Positions 46,508-57,987 of a stretch of DNA of 64,000 nucleotides are shown one piece after another. The stretch comes from Sanghuangporus weigelae (taxonomy: Eukaryota > Basidiomycota > Agaricomycetes > Hymenochaetales > Hymenochaetaceae), in assembly GCA_033182465.1 (NCBI GenBank), contig CP137319.1, forward strand, positions 2,170,001 through 2,234,000, read 5' to 3'. Each line of letters starts with the position of its first letter. Position 1 is the first letter of the stretch. Both the position numbers and the translations under genes were made by a program. A model generated the notes under the pieces. That model was not told the origin of the DNA, searched no databases, and saw nothing but the letters and a program-made list of their open reading frames with translations.

Positions 46508-49500
46508 ATGGCCTCCACCGACCTCTCCAAATCCAAGTATGCGGAAAGATCTAGACAGCTCATGGAAACTGCACGGAAACTGCGTGATATCGGGTAGGTT
46601 CCGTCTCCCGCTCGTACTCTTGGTACTGATCATAATTCACTTGCTTCTTTAGTGCTCAGGCCCTCTTTGATATACCTCGCATCGCCGTAATCGGGGGCCA
46701 ATCGGCAGGAAAGAGGTAAACGATACTAGTATCCTTCCGAATATCTTTATTAACAATTGATGATCTAGTTCTCTTGTAGAGGCTGTCAGCGGTGTGGGTA
46801 CATTTCTTCAGACCGAGCACATGAAGGTTGTCATAAAATCATAACCGTTATAGATACGAGTTCCTCGGGACAGTGGGACCTGCACAAGGCTAGTTTTCCT
46901 TCGAACATGTTGAGAACCTCTTTGCCAAAACTTCCACTGTGCTACAGATGTCCAATGGAAGTCAATATGATATGCCAGCCTGGTCAATGGGAGTGTAAGA
47001 TTTTTCTGCGGTTTGAATATGACGCATCCGGGGCCGCAGCATCCGAGGTTCAGAAAGTATCTTTCGGTTCAGCGCTTACTTCAGTCGATGACGTTGAGTT
47101 GGCTTTGCGCCGAGCACAAGCAGCCATACTGAATTACCCGAAAGAAGTTTCAGACCTCTTTCTCATGAAAACGCGCGACGAGCTGGAGTATTACCGTAAG
47201 CCAGAGGCGTTCAAGAATGGGACATTGAAATTCAGCAAGAACATTGTCGTCGTGGATATCTTTGATCCAGACTGTGGTAACCTGTCGTTCGTCGATCTGC
47301 CAGGTATGTAGCTAAAGACTGAGCTTCGTCACTCTGATCTACTCATTTTGGTTCAATCAGGCCTTATCCAAAATGATGAGCAGGAAGTTGTACGACTCGT
47401 TGAAGATCTCGTTATGTCCAACATCCAAGGGAACTGTCTCATTCTTGTAACTATACCGATGAGTGGTATGTTGCTTCTCGTTTGTGTGGATTGCGCTGCA
47501 CTGCTCACAGGCATTGTCACCAGACGACATGGAGAATCAGCGGGCGATGCGTCTTGCACTCGACGCTGATAAGGACAGGTCCAGGACTATTGGTAAGCGC
47601 GATTGTGCCATCGCGAGATTTTAAAGGCATTCAGTATCCTCTCATTTCTAGGTGTTCTTACGAAACCAGACACTCTGACTTCTGGAGCCATCGGCGCACG
47701 AAAGAAATGGAAGGACTTGATCACAGGCGGTGACACACCTGGCGCGTACGCTCTCAAGCATGGATACTACTGTGTAAAGCTACCGGATGACGCAGAAAGA
47801 GCCTGCAATCCGTCAAGACTGGAGCGTAACGAAAGCGAGAATACTTTCTTTTCTAACACTACGCCATGGAGCATTGTACCTGACAGAAAACAGTTCGGCG
47901 TGTCAAATCTTGTGACAGATCTTAGCAAGCTTCTCACTGCTATTCTTGACCAGAAGTTCGTAGATTCCCGTTTTTAAGACCTTCGAAACGTCGAGTCTTA
48001 TCGCGAACTATTACCAGACTTCCGGAGCTACGCAAGCAGGCTCAGGAGGAACTAATAAAAACCCTCGCAGCTCTCGGGCAGCTTCCTGTTCCGCTTCTTG
48101 CCGATACCCCAAGCGAGGTTCTCGAGCGCGTCACCAACTTCTGCCAGGAGTTCTCTGGAACCATATATGGTACTATTAACGCAATGATGCCCGAGTTGCA
48201 GAGCTCTGGACACGCAAAGTGCTGCGGAAAGTCCTTCATCCATCGCAACCGGGCGATTTACGAGGAATTCAAACACCAAATCCGATCTACTGCTCCGGAC
48301 TTTCGTCCCTTTGGTGACCACGAGGAACATAACAAGCCGCACTTCACTGACTCGGAACAATATTACTCGAAGGAAGGCGTTGGTAACGGACCGCGGGACC
48401 TAACATACGTACGGAGAGTTATCAAAGAGTGGGTCATCTATTTTGAGCTTCAAAGCGCACGAGTAAATTTCACATATAGATCGAAAACCTGGGAGCTTCC
48501 AAACAATGTCCCATTCGATGCAAAGCACGCATTGATTGACGAGTTTACTAGGGAATGGGACACACCGACGATTCGATGTTTTGAGAAGGCGTTCCAGAAC
48601 CTCACGACATGTCTAAACCACATTCTTCATCGTCACTTCGATAGATTCCGCAAGCTGAATAGCCACATGAGGTAGGAACACTGCAATATATTATCTAATG
48701 TGACTGTGCTGATCTTTATTCTGTAAGTGATCTCGTTAAGGATATAGTCGATGGACATAAGCAGATTGCGAACCCGTTTATACTTGCTCCTCTAAAGCAA
48801 GAAAAACACCCGCTGTATACGCAAAACGAGCATTACTTCACAACTCTGCGTCTGTATTGGCTTGCGGAATATACTGAGGCTCGGTTGAGGCAATATAACT
48901 ACTTGAAGTCAAAGCCTCCTACTCCTCCAGGTATTTTCGTCGTCCGATTCTGTGAATCTATTTTCATGTTGCTGTCAGAAATTTATGATGACGAGTCATA
49001 TGGAAGTCGTTGTCCAGTGACGCTCCGCTCCGTATCAGCGACGCCTCCTTTACTAAGGGCTTGTTCTCCACCAAGGGCTTATTCTCCACCACCACCAAGG
49101 GCTTACTTTCCGCCAAAGGTTGTGCCGGCGAGATCCGCATTGGAAATAACTATGGATCGTGCGCTAGCGGCCCTTCGTGAACTGGGATACAAGAACGTCA
49201 CTAGAGCTGACCTGCCTCGTTTGATGATGGCTCCCGATAAGTTCAGCGAAGAACTCACTGTCATGGCGGATGTGCGGGCTTATTTCTTCATCGCTTACAA
49301 GGTGAGCCTTTCAGAACCTGAGATATGCGTGCAAAATTACTTCTGACATCGATTGTCAGAGGATCATCGACAACGTGCCACTAGCGATTGAGCACGCGCT
49401 TAATCAGGGCCTTGCAGAAGTTATGAAGAAGACTCTCCTGCAGAAACTCAATCTTGGAGCGGCAGATGCGGCAAAACGGCTTAAGGAATTGATGGAGGAA

Positions 49501-49593
49501 GACCCGGACATCGCGCTGGAGCGAGAGGCACTCAAGAATAAGATTGAAAAACTAGAGGAGATTGAAGCTGAGCTGCGCCTTTTGCTGGCGTGA
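46508..49593 (+). CDS. Dynamin-family GTPase, Mx-like
   Basis: Large GTPase expected to assemble on membranes. Exon 1 starts at 46508 (MASTDLSKSKYAERSRQLME). G motifs: GGQSAGKSS (P-loop, split by an intron), SGTCTRCPME, DLPG and TKPD. The stalk/middle domain follows (LPELRKQAQEELIKTLAALG), and the C-terminal GTPase effector domain includes ADVRAYFFIAYKRIIDNVPL and ends EIEAELRLLLA. Between stalk and effector domain is a Pro/Tyr-rich repeat, SPPRAYSPPPPRAYFPPK, in place of a PH domain. The intron at 46889-46947 has a GC donor. Fungal members of this branch are of uncertain role; no PH or transmembrane segment is seen. The product is around 800 residues. Confidence 0.88.
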
Positions 49594-49828
49594 TACGGAC
49601 GGAGCTGGATTTGGTGTATCATACTGTATCGTATATGTTGAACATGGGTTTCGTGATCATTCAGATGCTTCTAACGATGCTGCGCGTTCACTCGTCTGTT
49701 TAAGTCCGTGTACATCGTCTCTCTTCACGCCACAACGGTGTACGAGTTCAAAGATTAAGTAGAATAGGTGCAATTATCCACGAGAAAAAGTAATAATCTA
49801 TTGAGTCCGCAACATACAAAGATAAAAG
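49594..49828. other. Convergent spacer
   Basis: 235 bases between the dynamin and peptidase stops. No feature beyond 3' untranslated sequence. Confidence 0.5.
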
Positions 49829-52800
49829 CTACGACCATCGCCGTCGCGTGCCACCCATCCCCCACTTTTCAAGCAGGAACTCTGTCATAAACTCGTGTAA
49901 TTCACGATAAGCACCTCGTCGGTTTATCGAGTGATCACTATCCGTGAACATGCGGAAGCGGAAGCCGCGTACCTTCTGCTGCGTCAGCATGTCGAGGAGG
50001 TGCGCCGAATTTGCAAAGTGCACGTTATCGTCGCCACTCCCGTGCGCGAGGAGATAGTTTATGTTGCGGAAACCTGCGACGTCTGAAACGGAAGCGTTGT
50101 CGTACCCCGACGGGTTGAGTTCTGGCGTTGACATATAGCGTTCAGTATAGATGGAGTCTGCAGAAGATACCATTGGAAATGATCGTCTGACAAGGAAGAA
50201 CAAGGACCGACCATATAATCTCCAGCTTGTCACCGGCTTCACCGAAAAGTCAGCGATATCAGAAAGACTATTACGAGCCTCACTTACTGCAACTGCCATG
50301 GCCAGTGAATGGACTCCCTCATCCGCTTCAGCAACTTTTGAGCTCATGAAACCTCCGTACGACTGTCAAATGAGATCTGTTTTGAGCACTTTCACGACAC
50401 AATTGTATTGGCAGAACTCACCCATCCCCAGATACCGATTCTGTTCGGGTCAACGTACGGCTTGGATGCCCAGATCCTAAGAGGCAGCAGCTTAGACCTT
50501 TCCTGAGACCATCGCAAGAAAGTATTTACCTGGCAGCTTCTATTTGGTCTCGGGTTTCCCAATAGCCGAGGTTACCTCTAATCGAGTTCCTTAAAGCACG
50601 TCCTTTGAAACCCGTACCCCGACCATCAACAATGACGATAATATATTTGAGTGTGCAAGCCAAGTACGTATGCCAATCGCGCTCAAATCGCGTATGAACC
50701 ATTTGCGAACCCGGTCCTCCGTACACACGAAACAGCACTGGGTATTTCGTCCGTCCCGTATCGTCAAAGTTCGGTGGAAGGAGTTCCATAGTGTTCAGTT
50801 CTACATATCATCAGCATTAGATGGATAGTTTTATAAGAACCGACAGAGATACCGACCAAAACCGTCATTCTCGATGGTCGAGCGCAGAATCAGAGGGCTT
50901 TGGTACTCCGAGAGAGTGACATTCAATTGGGCGTTTTCAACGACTTTGTACTCAAAATCTACAACCCGATCAGCCTTCGTTCTTGTATGCAACCTTGAGC
51001 AACACAGACCTTCTCGCGATGTACTGAATACACTTTGCCATGGCACGTTCGGTCCTCTGTAACTAAGCAGATAGTAGCCAGCTTCTGGAGAGAAGCTTGC
51101 TTCATACCACGCAGGGATAGACGTGTCCGTAAGCGTGGTCAATTGTGTGATGCGATTCTCATCCGCAGCAGATGAGAGAGACGGGATCCGGGCTGCGACG
51201 ATAGTGCGCTCAATGGAAGATGTGTAGGTCGCTGCGAAGTACCTGTATTATTGCAGGTCAGGATCATTCGCGATCATGAATATCATTCAATACTGACACA
51301 ATGCCTTGTGCATCGACCCCAAGAATACCGTCTACAACTTCCCATTCACCGTCTGTGACGAAGACGGGTTCGCTACTATCCGCAGGTGAAAAGAGCGCGA
51401 TATGCGTATACCCGGCAGAATTATTGACGAGATCGAGGTAAGCACTGCTGCTGTATCCGAGGGTACTCACGAGGGAAGGTGAGAGGGGCGAAATAGTCTG
51501 GCGCTGTATGCATAGACAGTAGCAGGAAGGTCAACAAGACATGAAAGAGAAGAGAGCTAAATCAACGAAGAGGGAAGAAGAGATAAACGTACGCTTTCAA
51601 TCCAGCCGTCGTCACCTTCCTCGCCGTCCCGGCCAAGACGGCGGACGATTGAGCCCTGAACCTCGGCACTTGCGATCGACAGGTCAGTCATTCTGAAATG
51701 AACTACTATCCCATCATCTGCCGCTCTATTAACTTCCTTAACGAGCAAATCATTGTCGCCGATCCAAGTCACGTCAAAGACAATCGATTCACCCGCGGGT
51801 CGACGAGGCGACCATGTCAGGCGCGAGAGATGCTGAGTTATTTCGTCGGGCACTTCGTCGTCATCGTCATCGTCATCTTCATCGTCCTCATCCGGGTTGC
51901 CGGAAAGGTATCCGTCGAGATCGAAGACATGAACATCAACACTGGGATTTGTGAAGCCAGGCTTCGGATAGCGCATCGCAACGTCCTCAGTATACGGATA
52001 TACTCCATGGGCATCCATGCTCGGATTATATATCGGGAAAGTATATACGTCAACCTCGGTTTCGTCACTTTCAAGAAAGGCGAGACGTTTTGCATCGGGC
52101 GACCACCAGAGTGCAAATTCATCGGAGAAGACTTCTTCCTCGTATACCCAATCAGGAACCCCATTAAAATGAGTTTCAGAACCACTAGCGGTCAACCTGA
52201 TCGCTCGTGTTGATGGTGCAGCATTAGGTCTAATATAGAGATCATTCTTGTGCACGTAAGCTATCGCATCTCCTACCGGACTCCAAGAAGCATAAGCTGT
52301 TTCTGGCGGATGCGAAGGTGGCATGAGTGGATAGGTTGATTTAGCCTCAATGTCATGCACATAGTAATTGCCAAAGGATGAGTGTCTCCATTGCTAGGAT
52401 GACGGTTAGCAAAAGGGCGACTCATCATACCCTTCAGGACGTACCTTCTGATAGTCAGTCTTAAAGAGCAGATATCCCATGTCACGGGAAAGTTTCCATT
52501 CGGCTATACCAATAGGATTGCCTTGCTCCTGCAACTAAAATAAGCTTCTGAATGCGAATGCAAGTGCTAAGCAAAGTACATTTTTCGCATCCGTTAGATT
52601 CACCAAATCGCGAGTTGTATTTGTCTTCAAATCAACAAGTACTATTGTGCTTCGTCCGAAGTCCTGTTCGGCGTATACACCATCTCCAGCTGTCAAGAAG
52701 GACGTTCGACACGTATTCAACAGAGTGAATATAGAACTCACCTTCCGGGATCCACCGTAGGGCGGCATGTTGAGCGTAAAAGGTACCATTGAAGACATGA

Positions 52801-53257
52801 TCCATGGTGAGTGGTCGCATGCCACGTATGGGGACAAACGTAGATCCGGTGTAAGTGAAGGCGGCGAAGACACCAATCAAGATGGCCATGCCCACAAGGG
52901 ATGCAAGGGTAATAAGCAAGCATCTGAGAGAGTTTGGTCGTTTCTAAAGGATACTTTGAATTGCTGGGCGAAGTTGGTAAACTGACGACGTACGCGTTGC
53001 CCATGGATTCCTTCAATCGAGTAACCAGTCTCAGAATCTAGAGTATAACCTTGTTGACCACGAGTCGGCGCATCCTTCTCAAGCAACGTCTCATCTTCGC
53101 TTTCCGAGCTTGGCGCATCGAACGGTCCTTCGTCGTAGTAGATGTGTGGTCTCAGCGGAACCTTGACTTCTTTCGGGTTATCATTCTCCTCCGGAATGGA
53201 CTCGCGAGGGTCATCGAGGTCATTGAGCGAGACGCGAGCATACCCGTTGTTCTGCAT
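49829..53257 (-). CDS. Dipeptidyl aminopeptidase, type II membrane protein (S9B; STE13/DAP2-like)
   Basis: Serine exopeptidase that removes N-terminal X-Pro/Ala dipeptides; yeast relatives act in the late Golgi or vacuole, for example on mating pheromone precursors. ATG at 53257 begins a cytosolic acidic tail of about 100 residues, followed by one transmembrane helix ([20 protein letters not shown]). A beta-propeller follows ([19 protein letters not shown]). Catalytic residues: Ser in GIWGWSYGGF (joined across an intron), Asp in [13 protein letters not shown] and His in FTDSDHSI. The family motif [14 protein letters not shown] is present. A run of Asp/Glu ([18 protein letters not shown]) is inserted in the propeller. 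About ten short introns. Whether it is Golgi or vacuolar cannot be told from sequence alone. Confidence 0.9.
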
Positions 53258-53432
53258 GCCTCACCCGCCTAACCCTTCCTCGTTGATACCGCTTGAAGTG
53301 AGTTGGCCAGATCACGTGGCGTAACTACACTCTCGATACGTTTTCTCCCTCCGTTAAGAGCGCGCGTCGTCAATGACCTTCAGATCTCAAAGGATAGAGG
53401 AGAAACAATCTCATTACGAAGGGTAGGAGGGT
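53258..53432. other. Divergent promoter shared by the peptidase and SYS1
   Basis: Only 175 bases separate the two start codons, so the two genes likely share a bidirectional promoter. No TATA box is seen. Confidence 0.5.
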
Positions 53433-54358
53433 ATGGCTGGACAAACGCAAAGATCTCTGCTGGGCTGGGATCCTGTTCTCATCATCTCGCAGGTGCGTGG
53501 ACTCTCAGACTCTTGTTTTTGTGATTTGCTGAAGCTTATAAGCGGACTACTAGATTGTTTCTTTACAAGCATTGCACTATTTAACTTTATCGATACTTAT
53601 ACCGCCACTTTTATGGGCTTTTGCGGAGCCAAATGCGCTCATGTACGAAGGCGGCCCGATGAACGTCGGTAAGCATGATCTACAGAACCATTCAGCGCTG
53701 ATCTGACATCGCATAGGCATGGTCATGGATTGGAGAGAGATGGCGGGCTGGCCGACTGTGCATGGACTGCAAGGTGACAAGGGTGTGCTCCCATGCTTCA
53801 AATACGCACGCTAAACTTCTGCATCTCAGGTGACGACAGACGAGGTTGGAGTGTATTTCGAGGAGCGTACAGTGGCGGACAGAAAGTCGGCACTGGTACT
53901 TGGGTCGACCCGTTCAAAGATGACAATAGGTACTATCAGTGGGATGGGAGAACGGATTCTCGTCGAGGCTGGATAATCGCATTCTGTTGGATGGTGGCGG
54001 CAGGTGCAGAGTATGTCCCCATTTTTCCTCATTGCACGCGCTCTCACCTATTCAATTCTACTCCAGTGTGTTCTTCATATATCATCTTGTCCGACGTCCC
54101 CGGCTTGTGTTGGACTTCACACTGACACTTCTATTTATCCATCTCGTCCTCACCACTTATTATTCCGGTGCATTACCATCGTCACCTTTCGTTTGGCTCA
54201 TCGTGGCAGCAGGAGCGGTAGTCACAGTCGTTTCTGCAGAACAGCTTTGTGTGCGGCGTGAAATGCGCGAAGGTCTTGAAACTGTCTCAGTGCCAACGGA
54301 CGTGGAAGAAATTGAATTGGGCACTCGTAGACCCCAACAAGGATTGCGTTTGGACTAG
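53433..54358 (+). CDS. SYS1: SYS1-family Golgi membrane protein
   Basis: Integral Golgi protein that recruits the Arl3/ARFRP1 GTPase to trans-Golgi membranes. Five exons (53433-53492, 53554-53668, 53717-53773, 53830-54010, 54067-54358) sum to 705 nt, 234 residues, longer than the yeast protein. The N-terminal signature is WDPVLIISQIVSLQALHYLT, followed by a first helix LSILIPPLLWAF. A DDNRYYQWDGRTDSRRGW loop leads into a second helix (WIIAFCWMVAAGAE), then VFFIYHLVRRPRLVLDF, the usual SYS1 core, and two more helices. The long polar insert between helices 1 and 2 is typical of fungal members. The acidic C terminus ends RRPQQGLRLD. All introns GT-AG, 48-61 nt. Confidence 0.88.
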
Positions 54359-57300
54359 GGCAAATGCAGGTGGATCGGAGATGAGATATACGTCGTAGAT
54401 TTCATGGGATTGGTGGGCTGTGCATTTGTATAGACGGCGTGTTGCATCGCATGGAGATTGATATTGTACCTTCCTCCGTCGCAAGTCTTCTTCGTACGTA
54501 TTCCCGCCTCATCTTATCTGTCGTCTCCTACCACACAGGCGTTGGAGCTAATTTCATCTACCCAGTTCGATTGATTGTATTCGGTGGTACCTTCGCTCAT
54601 CTCCTCCAATGCCTATAGGACGGTTATCGACGCCTTCATCCATATCTCCTTCGCACGCTTCTATCCTTGGCGCAGTGCACCGCGGACTCATATATGTTGC
54701 GGCTTCGGATACTAGCTTGGCTGACATCCCGGACAGACATCGCCAATGCACTTCATTATGAGGGCCGCCCTCCGATTTGTTCGAAGAATTGGGTATCCGG
54801 CAAAGTCCTGGAATTGTAGAAAGCCTATTGGTGCGCGCTTTTTTGTCTAAATGTAGGTTTCGGGACAGAATGAAACCCGGTTCGGCCCTCAGGGCCATTC
54901 AAGATCCAACCGTTATGTGTATCTGACTTCTGTAGACTTACGTCAAAGAATACCACCCACGGAGTGAATGAGTATTACCTGTGAGTGGCGTAAGAATTAT
55001 GTCGGGTTCTGTAGTGTTTGGATTTTCCGGTATTTCTTGCGCAGTCTCAAGGACGCATGCGCAAGAGGCAGACGAAGTATAGCATGGCTTTGAAGTAAAC
55101 TGGAATGGTTCAGCCAGGAGTACTGTGGATAAAAATTTTTTAAAAGCGTCGGCACGTGCTTTTGAGGTTGACGCGAAATTGCCTGCCCTTAACAATTTTC
55201 CACTGATTATCGATCTTATCGATATGCCATCTTTCCTTGCCTTGCAAAAACAGTCTTCTTCCTCTTATTTCTCAACCACCACCATCTACCAGGAGAAAAG
55301 GACCACAAGAGTGGGCTCGCCTGCCCTCCGTTCGTCGTAGCATGGATTCGTGACGTTTCCGCCCTTGTGTTCAACTCGACATGTGTTCATTTATCTGTGT
55401 GCTCTGACTCAATCGGTTTCGCTTCACCGTTCCCGAGTGCGACTTACTTTACTATATGATCGATCGCAACTCAGGGCGCGATCTAGAAGTAAGTAGGTAA
55501 AATGACCCGTTTTGCTCGCTTAGGAATAACTTGTCTAGGCGCGTGTTTGTATCCCTGTCGACATGCCACTGCCTTAATGATAGAGCGTATGCTTTCCTAG
55601 GCTTGAATGATCGATCTTCAGCTCCTACAGATTACTTCATCGGACACGATGTGTGATTGTTTGGAAGTTTCCGGGACGAATTTGGCCCCTGACGAATTTC
55701 AGGTGCTCGAACGTCTGAATATGTAGGCGATGCAGCGCCTTTCCTTCAGTATCAGAATCAGATTGCTGTGTCCCAGCATGTCCTAGTAAATGGAACTCTC
55801 CATTGATGGCTTGTCTTTTGTCCTCTTTTTGGCCGACCAAGCCCCTGAACGATATTCTCCTTCGGAATTGTGTGTGCAATCGTTTGCCTTAGTATGCCTA
55901 GTACGTGACCTTTCTTAGTTGCCTGAGTGGAGCCTTAACGATCATGTTCCGTGCATCTTCTCTCAATTAACGTTTATACTGACCGCGGAGCCTTCTAGAA
56001 AAGTTCTCTGGCGCTTCTTCATGCCCTGCCTGTTGGTCACCCTGTACAACTAGCGCACCTGTTTATATTGCGGGATCCCACGGGCGGACACTTCGTCAAG
56101 TGATGTTTTTTCGCTCTTCTCAAGCTGCTCGTCTTCTTCCGGACGTCATAACTCCCAGACTACAGGCGCCGAATGACAAGTGCGCTTCACTGGCTGACCG
56201 GTTGTAGCTAGATTACGTCGAGAACTGACTTCTCGCAGAATTAATACTTACCAGCCTCAACGAACCTTCCTCCACACTTCAGAAGTTGGCGAGTAGAAAG
56301 TGCAAATTTCTCGGTGCGCCCGGCCCGAAAGGAACGTATCATTGGATGAAAGCTTGGAGTGTATTCGAATGGAGTTGACGATCTACCGATACCCCAATGC
56401 TCCTCTTCCAACGGACAATCGGTCAGAACGGTGGAGAGTTGATGACACCTGTGCAGTGACTTAAAACAGTGCTTGGCGGTCCACAGCTATTTCAAGGTAA
56501 GCGAGAACAAGGTTTTCAAGCGACGCGACAGTCGATATCTGCTTCCATGCCGTGCTGAATGGTAACAACGCGGCGAAAGGTTTTTGCAAGATGCGCTTCC
56601 GATTTGTAAAATCATCCCAGCACAGGTCATGATTCATATTTCGTCGCTCATCGATTCACTGTGAGTCATGATCGGCCTCAAAGCGGCGAGCACAGGCATT
56701 TTCTTCATGCATGCAAACATTAGGACAAGGATTCTCAGCTCACCGGTGCGCTTCTGGTGGTAGCTCGCTAGTACGCTCGCTTGATGCCTATTTTCCTGTC
56801 TTGAACCACGGACTCCGACTTTCAGACCTTTGCTGGTTGACTATCGTCTCGTGGGGCAGGGAATTAAAATGCGGAACAGCGGAGTTCAATCAGGCTGTAA
56901 TTCAGTCTCGGCCGAGGCTTCTTGGGGATGAACATTGCTTTTTCTGTGAAAAGCGTGTCTAACGTTCCAAGGGTCGTTATGTATTTTCATACAACGGGCC
57001 TTTTATTACCTTTCTGTGGGTTGTGTAAAGCCTTTCTTGATTAAATGCCTTTGACAAATAGAGCCACAGGTATCTTCTTCCGTCGGCAGGCTTGGGCTTA
57101 TGGGGATGCCTGAGAAGCCTTTTGTCTTCTGTAGGGTACGCTCTGCTTCTCGTGGCCGGGAAGGCAAAATTATCTGCGGAGCTTCTTGGGAGAACAACAC
57201 GAGAGTCTCAGTCTCTCATGCTTTTTCCAACGCACCAATGACGATCCCTTTTTTCGGGAGAAACTAGTTGCCACAGAATTAAATGGCTTGGAGACCTGAG

Positions 57301-57987
57301 CAGGCTACTGGACATATGAGACTCGGAACACGCCACACATGAAGTGGACCACGCCCCAGTTATGCACATCGGTAAGGGGCTGATACACAACAGATAATGC
57401 TCGCCACTAGATATGCGCTATTCCGTGCGGGGTGAAATTTTACATGTACACGCTTCCTTGGACGATGTTTGATGTGGCAAAGGGATCAGAAGCGGATGGA
57501 TTACTGTTCTAACTCCCATGCCTTATCTGCGTGATAAAAACAACTACGTAAGTTTGTGGACCCTGAATACATCGGGGCCGATAATAATAATATTTTCATC
57601 TTGGCTGTGTAATCCTAGGACAGATTGTTGCCTTTTCTTGCGACCGCAGGCTCGACTCATCAGTAAGAGAGTATATATAGAGAGGATGAGGCGCGATCAT
57701 GGGAGCCCTTGCGCAGTAGGCATCTCTCCCTTGGACTGCCCATTGACGATTGCCGCAGACCTACTGAGTGCCCGCAGCGTTGTCCCATCCGTTAGAAGAT
57801 TCCATCCGGCACGAGGCAATCGCTTATTTCACGCCTGACCTCTTCAGGCGCTTCCGAGTCTTTCAGTCTTGCCGATCCGCCCTCTCTTTACATATAAAGA
57901 CCAAGCTCCGCCAGCTTTTCTTGCCTTCTTCCCTCCGCCTCTCCCCTTTTCTTACTGGACTGAGCTCAGCTGACACTCCTTGATATC
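54359..57987. other. Gene desert between SYS1 and the BCS1-like gene
   Basis: About 3.6 kb. Open frames are short and scattered on both strands and carry no recognised motif. I saw no terminal repeats, reverse-transcriptase or transposase signatures and no tRNA. The region just before 57988 is pyrimidine-rich and should be the BCS1-like promoter. Confidence 0.5.

Noticed and set aside
54554-54898. 114-codon minus-strand frame after SYS1
   Set aside because: No recognisable motif, no upstream signals and no splice continuation.
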